Origin: an uncultured Duncaniella sp.
GTDB taxonomy: Bacteria; Bacteroidota; Bacteroidia; Bacteroidales; Muribaculaceae
Length of the DNA: 64,000 nucleotides
Reading direction: 5' to 3'
NCBI GenBank assembly: GCA_910577255.1
Contig: CAJTMH010000002.1
Location: 722,175-786,174 of the forward strand
Below, piece after piece: positions 1 through 7,813 of the stretch. A program made the position numbers and the translations under genes. The notes beneath the pieces were generated by a model that saw nothing but the letters and a program-made list of their open reading frames with translations, was not told the DNA's origin and searched no databases. Position 1 is the first letter of the stretch, and each line of letters starts with the position of its first letter.

Positions 1-998
1 CCGCCAAACACACCTGCTATGCACATGGGGACTTCGCGGTTGCATATCATGAGGTCGCGGGAGTCGAGAGTGTGCTCCACACCGTCGAGGGTGACGAACT
101 TCTCGCCCTGAGTGGCGTTCTTCACCACGATTTCTCCGCCGGCAATCTTGTCTACGTCAAAGCAGTGGAGAGGTTGTCCCATGCCGTGGAGCAGGTAGTT
201 GGTGATGTCGACGATGTTGTTGATGGGGCGCAGGCCGATAGTGGAGAGTGCATCCTTGAGCCACTGGGGCGACTCCTTGACGGTGACGTTGCGGACGGTG
301 ACACCTGAGTAGCGGGGACAAGCCTCTATGTTCTCTACGGTGACTTTTATGCCGCCTTCAGTCTGGTCAAGGGCGAATGCGCTGACATCGGGACGACGCA
401 GGGTGGAGGGGGTGGAGTGCTGTGACATCCATGCCGCAAGGTCGCGGGCCACGCCGTAGTGTGATGCGGCGTCGATGCGGTTGGGGGTGAGGTCAACCTC
501 AAGCACGTAGTCGGAGGTGAGACCATAGTATTCGGCAGCGGGTGTGCCGGGCTTCACTTCGGGGTCGGTGATGACGATGATTCCGTCATGGGAGTTGCCT
601 ACACCTATCTCGTCCTCGGCGCATATCATGCCGAATGATTCTGTGCCGCGGATTTTGGATTTCTTTATCTGGAACTGCTCTTCGCCGCTGTAGAGCGTTG
701 TGCCCACGGTGGCTACCACTACTGTCTGGCCGGCTGCCACGTTGGGGGCGCCACACACTATCTGTGTGGGCTGACCGTCCCCGAGGTCTACGGTAGTGAT
801 GTGAAGGTGGTCACTGTTGGGATGCTCTTCGCAGGTAAGCACCTTTCCGATGACGATGCCCCTGAGGCCACCACGGATTGATTCCACCTCTTCCACTGAG
901 CCTGTCTCAAGGCCTATGGATGTAAGTGCGGCGGCAAGCTGGTCGGGGGTAAGGTCAAAGTCGAGATACTTTTTGAGCCAATTATATGAGATATTCAT
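1..998 (-). CDS. pheT: Phenylalanyl-tRNA synthetase beta subunit, N-terminal part
   Basis: Partial gene: the first 332 codons are present and the rest lies beyond the left edge. Translation from the ATG at 998-996 begins MNISYNWLKKYLDFDL, a typical PheT start. An EMAP/OB-type tRNA-binding domain follows at about residues 40-150 (EHPNSDHLHITTVD, then IVCGAPNV). The B3/B4 editing domain begins near residue 215 (RPINNIVDITNYLLHGMGQP). The full-length enzyme of about 820 residues pairs with PheS to charge tRNA-Phe in the cytoplasm, and the beta subunit hydrolyses mischarged Tyr-tRNA-Phe. A good promoter lies 40 bp upstream, so the gene is probably first in its transcript. Identification is secure for the part seen. 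Confidence 0.96.
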   Translation of the reverse strand, partial: MNISYNWLKKYLDFDLTPDQLAAALTSIGLETGSVEEVESIRGGLRGIVIGKVLTCEEHPNSDHLHITTVDLGDGQPTQIVCGAPNVAAGQTVVVATVGTTLYSGEEQFQIKKSKIRGTESFGMICAEDEIGVGNSHDGIIVITDPEVKPGTPAAEYYGLTSDYVLEVDLTPNRIDAASHYGVARDLAAWMSQHSTPSTLRRPDVSAFALDQTEGGIKVTVENIEACPRYSGVTVRNVTVKESPQWLKDALSTIGLRPINNIVDITNYLLHGMGQPLHCFDVDKIAGGEIVVKNATQGEKFVTLDGVEHTLDSRDLMICNREVPMCIAGVFG

Positions 999-1037
999 GA
1001 GAATGATTGAATTATAGACAATGCTGGTTTCAGCTTG

Positions 1038-1070
1038 CAAATTTACAAATAATCAACAAAATTCCACAAA
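1038..1070 (-). promoter_or_regulatory. Promoter of pheT
   Basis: On the minus strand TTTG (1070-1067), a 21-bp spacer and TAAATTTG (1045-1038) match the Bacteroidetes sigma factor consensus. The -7 element lies 39 bp before the pheT start codon. Confidence 0.7.
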
Positions 1071-1130
1071 TTTAAGGGCGAAAAAGATAGTTCGCGACAT
1101 TATCGCACCTTTTTGCCGGTCGGCGTGACG

Positions 1131-1138
1131 TAACTTTG
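1131..1138 (+). promoter_or_regulatory. Probable -7 element for the small protein/capsid-like pair
   Basis: TAACTTTG matches the TAnnTTTG element and lies 95 bp before the first gene of the module. The nearest TTTG (1112-1115) is only 15 bp upstream, shorter than the 20-21 bp seen elsewhere in this window, so the upstream half is uncertain. Confidence 0.45.
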
Positions 1139-1233
1139 CATCGTCAACCTCTCGCTGACGCTCCAACCACCACCGACACAATTATCTAATCTCCGAAAAC
1201 ATTAATTTTTTAACCCTCCATCTCATCAACACT

Positions 1234-1725
1234 ATGAAACGAAAGAAACACTCCCGCTGCTCCTCCTCCCGCATCAATTCGCGTTCCCTACGCCGCCAGT
1301 CAGCACTGCCGGTACAATCTCCACAGCCTCCAGGATGCGTAGCGGAGCCATCATCAGATGTCACGGAAACATCCCCGCAGCCCGAAGTATGTCCTGACGT
1401 GACCTCTGACTCCGAGGTCGAGGCTTCCGATGTGCCGAAGGCTTCCGCTTTGGCCGTACCGTCAGGCGTCGCTCCGGCCTCCGACTCCACGGAGCTATCC
1501 CCCGCATCCGATTCCGTGGGTGTGCCCCCTGAAACGGCCGCGACCTCCGGGCTCCCGATTGCACAGGCCGACACGCTGCCGTCACATTTCCGTGGCCTCG
1601 GCTTTCTCGAGACCCTGATCGCCCCCGAGGATTACCGTCCCGAGGAGAACGACGCTACCTCAAGGGTGCTCACCAGGCCTGTGAGAAGCGTTTGGGATGT
1701 GGAATCACATCCGTCAATTCTGTGA
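1234..1725 (+). CDS. Basic, Ser/Pro-rich small protein of unknown function
   Basis: A 163-residue protein that I do not recognise. Residues 1-25 are strongly basic (MKRKKHSRCSSSRINSRSLR). Residues 26-115 are a low-complexity stretch rich in Ser, Pro, Glu, Ala and Val that should be disordered. The last 45 residues look more ordered (GLGFLETLIAPEDY and onward). There is no signal peptide or membrane segment. It has its own -7 element upstream, and the capsid-like gene follows after only 33 bp in the same direction, so the two are probably cotranscribed. A basic head, flexible linker and ordered tail would suit a partner of the capsid-like protein, such as a scaffold, cargo or nucleic-acid binder, but that is inference. 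The antisense strand is also open here because of base composition; gene order favours the plus strand. Confidence 0.6.
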   Translation: MKRKKHSRCSSSRINSRSLRRQSALPVQSPQPPGCVAEPSSDVTETSPQPEVCPDVTSDSEVEASDVPKASALAVPSGVAPASDSTELSPASDSVGVPPETAATSGLPIAQADTLPSHFRGLGFLETLIAPEDYRPEENDATSRVLTRPVRSVWDVESHPSIL

Positions 1726-1758
1726 AAATTTCAATAACCATCTTAATCATAACTCACT

Positions 1759-3156
1759 ATGAAGAATTCTAATCTTTCTGAAGCATTAGGACGTGTGTTC
1801 ACGCTTGAAAATCTCATCAAGTTTCTCATCCTGCTCTCAGTCCTTGGACTTTGGGTCATGATGATCACCGGTTGCACCGATGCAGCTACCACCATGCTCG
1901 CCACGGTGGGTGTGGTGACCACTACAGGTGGCACACATATCACCGGTGCTCCTCTCACAGCCAAACTTACCGAGGAACATGCTCCATCGCTTCTGAGAAG
2001 CGACATCGACAACAGGCTCGTGAAGATACGTCCGTCGGCCACTCCTCTCGACCAGATTTCACGAATGGTGGGAGCGAGAATGGCTAAGTCGATGAAAGTT
2101 GACTATTATTCAGTGGACACAAAGCCCGGCAAGAGCATCGTCACCTCGCAGAAAGGGGGCGAGATGATTGATGTGGGCGAGGCTTTCACCCTCTCAGTGA
2201 GAGACCCTCACATCTTCGCAGTGTCGGAGACAGTCATGTTTCCCGACGTGAAGGTCAATGACGGCTCCGGGCGTGAAGAGGCTCTCGTGTGCTACGTCAA
2301 GGCTACTTCGTCGACATCGCTCGAACTGCTTCCGGTCAATATTGACACGCCTGATGATGTTGACTCCGTCAGCCTTCCGCTAATCGGGCGCGACACCGAG
2401 ATTGTCCGTATGGGCCGTGCAGCCGGAGAGCTTGATGTGCAGACCACCCAGTATGCGTCACTTCCGCGCAAGGCATTCAATTATTGTCAGATTTTCAAGA
2501 CCCAGATCGAGGAATCGACTTATCAGCGTCTCGCCGACAAGGAGGTGGGATGGACATTTTCCGATCAGGAGGAGGTGGCCGTCATCGACATGCGTCTCGG
2601 CATGGAGAAGTCGTTTCTCTTCGGTAGCCGCCGTCGCCTCACCATCTCGGCCGAAAGCGGTGAGGAGGTGCTGCTCACAGGTGGTATATGGAATCAGGCC
2701 GGCCGCGATTTCACCTATGATCCGGCGGCATTCGGCAATCCGCAGATGATAGCCTTGATGCGCCATGCTTTTGCCGAGGGTGCCGGCTCACCGCGTAAGA
2801 TTCTGCTTGCCGGCTCGTCGCTGGTGGAATGTCTCAATAATCTCGACAACACTCGTATACTTTCGGCCGCCGATAAGGAGACTATATGGGGTGTGGACTT
2901 CCACCGCATGGTGTCGAAGTTCGGTTCGCTCTACGTGATTCACTCCGAGGTGTTCGACCTCTGCGGAAAGCCGGGCTGCGGACTGGTGATCGACCCTGAG
3001 TATGTGACGAAGTACACGCATGTCCCCTTCTCGGCCAACCGTATCAGTTTCCGTAAGCAGGGTGTGCGTAACACCGAGGCTGTGGTGCTCACCGAGGCTT
3101 CATGCCTGGTGCTCCGCTATCCCGATGCCCACATGCGCATAACTCCGACAGCCTGA
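1759..3156 (+). CDS. Phage major-capsid-like protein (HK97-fold type), orphan
   Basis: 465 residues. A hydrophobic segment at about residues 20-37 (LIKFLILLSVLGLWVMMITG) precedes a body that reads like the major capsid proteins of tailed phages (DUF5309/SU10-like families). Recognisable elements are an N-arm with DIDNRLVKIRPSATPLDQIS, a helix with MRLGMEKSFLFGSRRR followed by LLTGGIWNQAG, then KFGSLYVIHSEVFD, IDPEYVTKYTHVPF and the tail GVRNTEAVVLTEASCLVLRY. Phage capsids of this type carry the same order of helix with LFG, TGG loop, FGxL strand and DPEYV. No terminase, portal, protease or tail gene is adjacent; the neighbours are pheT and FKBP genes. Base and codon use resemble the surrounding genes, which argues against recent insertion. 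The membrane-like segment at the N-terminus is unusual for a capsid. It could be a prophage relic or a domesticated shell protein. The assignment is from sequence pattern only. Confidence 0.6.
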   Translation: MKNSNLSEALGRVFTLENLIKFLILLSVLGLWVMMITGCTDAATTMLATVGVVTTTGGTHITGAPLTAKLTEEHAPSLLRSDIDNRLVKIRPSATPLDQISRMVGARMAKSMKVDYYSVDTKPGKSIVTSQKGGEMIDVGEAFTLSVRDPHIFAVSETVMFPDVKVNDGSGREEALVCYVKATSSTSLELLPVNIDTPDDVDSVSLPLIGRDTEIVRMGRAAGELDVQTTQYASLPRKAFNYCQIFKTQIEESTYQRLADKEVGWTFSDQEEVAVIDMRLGMEKSFLFGSRRRLTISAESGEEVLLTGGIWNQAGRDFTYDPAAFGNPQMIALMRHAFAEGAGSPRKILLAGSSLVECLNNLDNTRILSAADKETIWGVDFHRMVSKFGSLYVIHSEVFDLCGKPGCGLVIDPEYVTKYTHVPFSANRISFRKQGVRNTEAVVLTEASCLVLRYPDAHMRITPTA

Positions 3157-3164
3157 TAATGATA

Positions 3165-3214
3165 AGGATACCCCTTCCGCTCCGGTTGATGCCGGAGATC
3201 GGAAGGGGTATCCT
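3165..3214. terminator. Bidirectional hairpin between convergent genes
   Basis: A 15-bp perfect stem (3165-3179 with 3200-3214) encloses a second 6-bp stem (3180-3185 with 3192-3197) and a 6-nt loop. It lies between the capsid-like gene and the convergent FKBP operon. No strong T-tract follows on either strand. Confidence 0.65.
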
Positions 3215-3269
3215 GTTATTGTCGTTATGCGTCCCGGTTGCCGGGAGGCACTGTTATGTCATGGACAAA

Positions 3270-4181
3270 TTACTTGCCGGGGGTAACGTCAGTAGCTTCA
3301 ACCTCAAACACGAGCATGGCGTTGGGGCCGATGCCAGCCTGTGGGTTGCCGTCAACACCGTAGGCGAGGTTGCCTGGGATGTAGAGGACATACTTGCCAC
3401 CCTTCTTCATCATTGAGAGACCTTCGCCGAAGCCGGGAACCACACGTGCGGGGTTCATGCTGATGCCCTGGTCGTTGCTGTCGAACACTGTGCCGTCGAT
3501 GAGCTTGCCGGTGTACTTGATGACTGCGCTGCCGTCCTTGCCGACAGGTTCGCCGGTACCTTCGGTAACCACCTTGTAAGCGAGACCTGAGTCAGAGAGC
3601 TTGATGGCGGGATCCTTAGCCATGGCGTCCTTTACGAAAGCTGCACCCTTCTCGGTGTTTTCCTTAGCTTCGGGAGAATTTTCCTTGGCTGCGCGGGCAG
3701 CTTCTTCCTGCTGCTTGTAGTATTCCATCATCTTCTGCTGGGCCTGCTGGGCGAGCAACTGGAATTCCATCTGAGCCTTCTGGAGCTCTTCGGGGCTGAT
3801 TGAGTCAGTCATGAAAGCCTTGGCATAAGCGTCGTAAACCTTGTTGCGGTCAACCTTGATGCCGGCCTGTTCGTAACGATAGAGCTGGCCTGCGATCTGC
3901 ATACCGAATGAAAGGCCTGTGAGATAGCCCTGCTGGGTGGTATCGGTCATGATTACCTGCTTGAAGCCACGGAGGATATCATCCTTCTTGAGCATCTTTT
4001 TCTGGTCTTCGGGGAGAGTGTTGTAGTCCGATGCGAGGCGGGCGCCGTTAGAGGTACCGAGTGCAGTGGAGATTGAGTCGCCGAAACCGTTGTTGTCGGC
4101 GCTGGAGCTTGAGTTGCCACCGCATGAGGTGGTGCCAAGCATCATTGCGGCAACGCCGCAAACCATCAATAATTTTTTCAT
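3270..4181 (-). CDS. FKBP-type peptidyl-prolyl isomerase, lipoprotein
   Basis: 303 residues with a lipoprotein signal ending at the lipobox TTSC (Cys20), so it is predicted to be anchored in the envelope. Residues 30-180 form a helical FkpA/Mip-like N-terminal dimerisation region with a Gln/Ala-rich stretch (about 130-170). The FKBP domain covers about 195-300, with KYTGKLIDGTVFDSN and the hydrophobic pocket motif VVPGFGEGLSMMKKGGKYVL. It should isomerise Xaa-Pro bonds and assist folding of exported proteins. It is the third of three tandem FKBP genes, 54 bp after the second, and is the only one with a lipobox. Confidence 0.93.
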   Translation of the reverse strand: MKKLLMVCGVAAMMLGTTSCGGNSSSSADNNGFGDSISTALGTSNGARLASDYNTLPEDQKKMLKKDDILRGFKQVIMTDTTQQGYLTGLSFGMQIAGQLYRYEQAGIKVDRNKVYDAYAKAFMTDSISPEELQKAQMEFQLLAQQAQQKMMEYYKQQEEAARAAKENSPEAKENTEKGAAFVKDAMAKDPAIKLSDSGLAYKVVTEGTGEPVGKDGSAVIKYTGKLIDGTVFDSNDQGISMNPARVVPGFGEGLSMMKKGGKYVLYIPGNLAYGVDGNPQAGIGPNAMLVFEVEATDVTPGK

Positions 4182-4235
4182 AAATTGGTTATTTGTTAAT
4201 GGGTTGTATTCCTTTTTGATTATACTGTGCAGAGA

Positions 4236-5030
4236 TTAATTCTCGTCGATCGACAGCAGCTTGACTGTGAAGTCGAGGGCTGAGCCGCCGGGTATCACGC
4301 CGCCGACTGGATTGTCGCCGTAGGCTATCTGCGATGGTATGACGAGGCGGTAAGTGCCTCCCGGTTTCATGAGCTGGAGCCCTTCGCTGAATCCGGGTAT
4401 CAGATGCACGAGGTCGAAGTTGACCGGCCCTTCCGTGCGGTCGAATACATAGCCGTTGCTCAGGCGCGCCACATATTCAATGTTGACGTGCTGGTCGCGG
4501 GTAGGCATCGCGCCCTCGCCCTCGGTGATGACGATGAACACCAGCCCCGACGGTGTGACGGTAGCCCCCTCGATTTTGGAGGCGGCTTCGACGAATGCTT
4601 TTTCAGTCTCCGGGTCGGCTGTCTGGTTGCTCGGTCCTACGAAGCGGTCTATGTATGTCTGGGCCGTGGTAGGGGTGAACCCTACGTTTTCGCCTGAGAG
4701 CACTTTGACGAGTGCGTCGGCAAATGTGCGGACGTCAATCTGCATTCCCAGCTCCGACATGTCGTCGAGGCTTGAGCGCATGCGGTTGCCGAGGTCTATG
4801 CCGCGGAAATATGCCAGACGTGTAGAGTCGGTCCCGGCTGTCACCGCTTCGGTAAGGCCGCGGTTGAACTCCCTGAGGCTTCCGGCGGGCATATCCTTCA
4901 GGCTTATCGACGAGCCCCAGTAGGTGGCCAGTGCGCGTGACAACGAGTCACCGGTTTCAACCGCCTGTGCGGTCAAAACCGGCAACGCTATCATTAGCGA
5001 GAGAATGAATGCCTTTATGCTGCGCATCAT
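4236..5030 (-). CDS. FKBP-type peptidyl-prolyl isomerase, exported
   Basis: 264 residues. The N-terminus has a cleavable-looking signal peptide (MMRSIKAFILSLMIALPVLT, then AQA). A helical FKBP N-terminal region (about 30-150) is followed by an FKBP domain (about 165-262) with VNIEYVARLSNGYVFDRTEG and LIPGFSEGLQLMKPGGTYRL. The start ATG overlaps the stop of the upstream FKBP gene by 4 bp (ATGA), so translation is probably coupled. The protein should act in the periplasm. Two adjacent ATG codons are available at the start; the one given includes both. Confidence 0.92.
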   Translation of the reverse strand: MMRSIKAFILSLMIALPVLTAQAVETGDSLSRALATYWGSSISLKDMPAGSLREFNRGLTEAVTAGTDSTRLAYFRGIDLGNRMRSSLDDMSELGMQIDVRTFADALVKVLSGENVGFTPTTAQTYIDRFVGPSNQTADPETEKAFVEAASKIEGATVTPSGLVFIVITEGEGAMPTRDQHVNIEYVARLSNGYVFDRTEGPVNFDLVHLIPGFSEGLQLMKPGGTYRLVIPSQIAYGDNPVGGVIPGGSALDFTVKLLSIDEN

Positions 5031-5653
5031 TTCTTGATGACTTTCAGAAGCTCCACGTCAAAGATAAGTGTGGAGTTCGGGCCGATGACGCCACCTGCAC
5101 CCTGCGGACCGTAGGCCAGCTGCGAGGGGATGAAGAGACGCCACTTTGAACCGGCCTTCATGAGCTGAAGTGCCTCTACCCATCCGGGGATCACCTGGGT
5201 GACACCGAATGTCGCGGGAACGCCGCGCTCTACCGAGCTGTCAAACACTGTTCCGTCGATGAGCTTGCCGGTGTAGTGTACCTCTACCTGGTCCTGTGCG
5301 GTGGGCTGCTCGCCGTCACCATCCTGGAGGACTTCATACTGGAGACCTGACGCTGTGGTCTTTACCTCTGCGCGCTTGCCGTTCTCTTCGAGGAACTGCT
5401 TGCCGGCAGCTTCGTTTACCTCTGCCATCTTGGCAGCTTCGGCCTGCTGTTTCTTTTCAAGTTCTGTGAAATACTTCTGTATCTCTGCTTTGGCCTCATC
5501 GTAGCTCATTTTGGGCTCTGAGCCGTAGAACACCGCGGCCACGCCGTCGGCAAAGTCTTCTACATTGATCTGCTGAATTCCGCTAGCGCGAAAATTGTTG
5601 CCCATGCTCAGACCAAGAGCATAGCTGATGCGGTCCAATTCTTTCTTTTCCAT
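5027..5653 (-). CDS. FKBP-type peptidyl-prolyl isomerase, no signal peptide
   Basis: 208 residues from the ATG at 5653 (MEKKELDRISYALGLSMGNN). A reading frame open to 5707 would add 18 unconvincing residues and run towards the promoter, so the internal ATG is preferred. It has the helical N-terminal region (about 1-90, Lys/Glu/Gln-rich near the end) and an FKBP domain (about 105-207) with VEVHYTGKLIDGTVFDSS and VIPGWVEALQLMKAGSKWRL. With no signal peptide or lipobox it is predicted to be cytoplasmic, unlike its two downstream paralogues. It is first in the three-gene FKBP operon, 70 bp after a TACCTTTG element. Confidence 0.92.
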   Translation of the reverse strand: MEKKELDRISYALGLSMGNNFRASGIQQINVEDFADGVAAVFYGSEPKMSYDEAKAEIQKYFTELEKKQQAEAAKMAEVNEAAGKQFLEENGKRAEVKTTASGLQYEVLQDGDGEQPTAQDQVEVHYTGKLIDGTVFDSSVERGVPATFGVTQVIPGWVEALQLMKAGSKWRLFIPSQLAYGPQGAGGVIGPNSTLIFDVELLKVIKK

Positions 5654-5724
5654 AATTATCGTATATGTTATATTTGTTAACTCGCGGGGAAAGCCTCTGC
5701 GGCCCACCTGTGGCTAACGACCTA

Positions 5725-5732
5725 CAAAGGTA
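5725..5732 (-). promoter_or_regulatory. -7 element of the FKBP operon
   Basis: The minus strand reads TACCTTTG, a full match to TAnnTTTG, 71 bp before the first FKBP start codon. No exact TTTG is found 20-21 bp upstream. Confidence 0.5.
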
Positions 5733-5918
5733 GGGGATTTAATCTGACTTCTTTTAAATTTTTAATTAAAAAAGTTAAAAAACACCTGCCATAGCCTCGT
5801 TGGCCGTCAGAGAGAGGATGGGGTCCAAGCGGCTCCCTTGTTGATTACATACCGTAATAACAAGGGCTTAAGGCTTTTGGTTTAAACCATTTCCGGTGTT
5901 TTGGCTGTGCTCCATACG

Positions 5919-7070
5919 CTATTTGAAAAGCTGTGGCACAAACTCGCTCAGATATATGCGCCAGTTTTTCCAGATGTGGCCATCGGAGGTCTCGTAATAG
6001 GTATAGGGATACCCCTTCGCGTCGAGCATCTTGCGGTAGTCTCTGTTGGCTTCATAAAGGAAATCCTTGTCGCCGATGGCTATCCAGTAGAGGCGCGGCT
6101 CCAGTTCGAACTGTCGGCGCAATTTTCCATCGAGGTCGGTGTAGATAGGCGAGCCGGTGTCCTCGCGTGGCTTGATTGCGGCTGAGAATAGCCCTACGTA
6201 GTCAAAGAGTTCGGGATACTCCTTGGAGATGTGGAGGGCGTGAAATCCACCCATCGACAATCCCGCTATGGCACGGTGAGCCTTGTCAGGATGCGTGCGG
6301 TAGGTGGAGTCTATGAATTTCACCACGTCAGGAAAGGCCGTCTCGAACGAGCCCTCCATTGTGCGCGGCAATGCTATGGTCGGAGGCTTTAGGCCGTAAT
6401 GTGTCTCTCCGGGAGCTGCCTCCTGCGAGGCGTTGCCGTTGGTCATCACCACTATCATCGGCTTTGCCTGTCCCGAGGCGATCAGGTTGTCCAGTATTTG
6501 AGATGCGCGCCCGAGTGTGAGCCACGCCTCCTCGTCTCCACCCATGCCGTGAAGCAGATAGAACACCGGATAGCGTTCAGTGCTGTTCTCGTAGCCCGGA
6601 GGGGTGTAGACACTCATACGGCGTTTCATCCCGAGTGTCGGGCTGTCATACCATACACGTGACACAGTCCCATGTGGCACATCGTTGACGGCATAAAGGT
6701 CGGCACGGCCGCCAGGGATGAGGAATATGTTGCTCACGGTGGCCACGTCACGCACGGCATAGACGTTGGAGGGATCGTTGATCCTCAGGCTGTCCACGAA
6801 GAAGCTGTAGCTGTAGAGTTCCGGCGCGAGTTTCTGTGTGGTGTATTCCCACACCCCATCGGCATTGCGTTTGAGGTTGGCCTGGGAGGATGAGTTAAAG
6901 TCACCGGCCACCTGCACCGTGCGGGCGCCCGGGGCTATTAAGCGGAATGTCACTGTGGTGTCTGGGTTAAGCTCAGGTGATATGAGCTGCGGCACTCCCC
7001 ACAATGCCTGCTGTGCGCCGGCGGTGAGACCTGCCAGGACGAGTGTGGCTGCAACAAAAGCCTTTCTCAT
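5919..7070 (-). CDS. Secreted carbohydrate esterase (CE1/esterase D-like)
   Basis: 383 residues with a signal peptide (MRKAFVAATLVLAGLTAGAQ). Residues 25-125 resemble a CBM48/E-set domain (TFRLIAPGARTVQVAGDFN). Residues 140-383 form an alpha/beta hydrolase with the nucleophile elbow GLSMGG (Ser272), an acidic residue in GDKD (Asp334 or Asp336) and His365 in SDGHIWKNW. This architecture is common in CE1 feruloyl or acetyl xylan esterases of Bacteroidetes, which would fit the xylan-sugar locus at 22-32 kb, though they are not linked here. It follows ribE after 36 bp on the same strand and may be cotranscribed. The exact substrate cannot be read from sequence. Confidence 0.85.
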   Translation of the reverse strand: MRKAFVAATLVLAGLTAGAQQALWGVPQLISPELNPDTTVTFRLIAPGARTVQVAGDFNSSSQANLKRNADGVWEYTTQKLAPELYSYSFFVDSLRINDPSNVYAVRDVATVSNIFLIPGGRADLYAVNDVPHGTVSRVWYDSPTLGMKRRMSVYTPPGYENSTERYPVFYLLHGMGGDEEAWLTLGRASQILDNLIASGQAKPMIVVMTNGNASQEAAPGETHYGLKPPTIALPRTMEGSFETAFPDVVKFIDSTYRTHPDKAHRAIAGLSMGGFHALHISKEYPELFDYVGLFSAAIKPREDTGSPIYTDLDGKLRRQFELEPRLYWIAIGDKDFLYEANRDYRKMLDAKGYPYTYYETSDGHIWKNWRIYLSEFVPQLFK

Positions 7071-7106
7071 GGTGTCGGGGGGTTGAAACGTGGTGGATGT
7101 ATGGAG

Positions 7107-7712
7107 TTATTCGTGTGACATCAGCCGGGATAGATATTTGCCGATGATGTCAAACTCAAGGTTCACTTTTGTACCCTTGTGTATTTCCTTGAAATTGGTG
7201 TGCTCGAAAGTATAGGGGATTATGGCCACGCGGAACGACTCCTTCTCCGAGTCGCACACGGTGAGGCTGACGCCGTTGACTGTCACCGAGCCTTTTTCGA
7301 CAGTGACATAACCCTTTGAGGCCATCTGAGGGTCCACTTTGTATGTGAATTTGTAGTAGCGGCTACCTTCCACCTCCTCGATATCCTCGCAGATGGCGGT
7401 GGTGTCGACGTGCCCCTGCACGATGTGGCCGTCCAGACGGCCGTTCATCATCATTGACCGTTCGAGGTTCACCAAGTCGCCGGGGCGGAGGTCGCCGAGG
7501 TTGCTGCGGTCAAGTGTCTCCTGGATGGCTGTTACTGTATAGGTGCCGTCGCCCGGAAGTGATACCACTGTGAGGCATACTCCGTTGTGGGCCACACTTT
7601 GGTCTATTTTCAGTTCATCGGTGAATGAACATTCCACTCTCAGATCCACGTTGCCGTCATGGCGTATTACGTCCACCACGCGGGCGGCTTCTTCAACTAT
7701 TCCTGAAAACAT
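7107..7712 (-). CDS. ribE: Riboflavin synthase alpha subunit
   Basis: 201 residues with the family's tandem lumazine-binding repeats: MFSGIVEEAARV starts the first and GHIVQGHVDTTAICEDIEE the second. The GVSLTV-type motif (VNGVSLTVCDSE) is present. The enzyme dismutates two molecules of 6,7-dimethyl-8-ribityllumazine to riboflavin and a pyrimidine, the last step of riboflavin synthesis, in the cytoplasm. Length is normal for the family. A -7 element lies 43 bp upstream. I saw no FMN riboswitch in the short leader. Confidence 0.96.
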   Translation of the reverse strand: MFSGIVEEAARVVDVIRHDGNVDLRVECSFTDELKIDQSVAHNGVCLTVVSLPGDGTYTVTAIQETLDRSNLGDLRPGDLVNLERSMMMNGRLDGHIVQGHVDTTAICEDIEEVEGSRYYKFTYKVDPQMASKGYVTVEKGSVTVNGVSLTVCDSEKESFRVAIIPYTFEHTNFKEIHKGTKVNLEFDIIGKYLSRLMSHE

Positions 7713-7754
7713 ATTATATAAATATAAAAATTCTCAACTAAGGGGTTAATGATG

Positions 7755-7783
7755 CAAAATTACTCAAAATCTTTGTAAATTTG
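7755..7783. promoter_or_regulatory. Divergent -7 elements for ribE and the adenosyltransferase
   Basis: The minus strand has TAATTTTG (7762-7755) facing ribE and the plus strand has TAAATTTG (7776-7783) facing the adenosyltransferase, only 13 bp apart. The upstream TTTG of each would overlap the other promoter; no exact match was found. Confidence 0.55.
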
Positions 7784-7813
7784 CCTCCGATACAAGTTTT
7801 AACAATATTCGAT

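Noticed and set aside
1182..1585. Open frames on the minus strand opposite the Ser/Pro-rich gene
   Set aside because: They mirror a stop-poor, repetitive composition, have no promoter and run against the gene order; the plus-strand frame has both a -7 element and a close partner gene.
1234..3156. A complete prophage around the capsid-like gene
   Set aside because: No integrase, portal, terminase, tail or lysis gene and no attachment repeats were seen; the flanks are pheT and FKBP genes.
5878..5889. TGGTTTAAACCA palindrome between the esterase and FKBP genes
   Set aside because: It is a short A/T-centred palindrome with no promoter near it and no second copy; chance is a good explanation.
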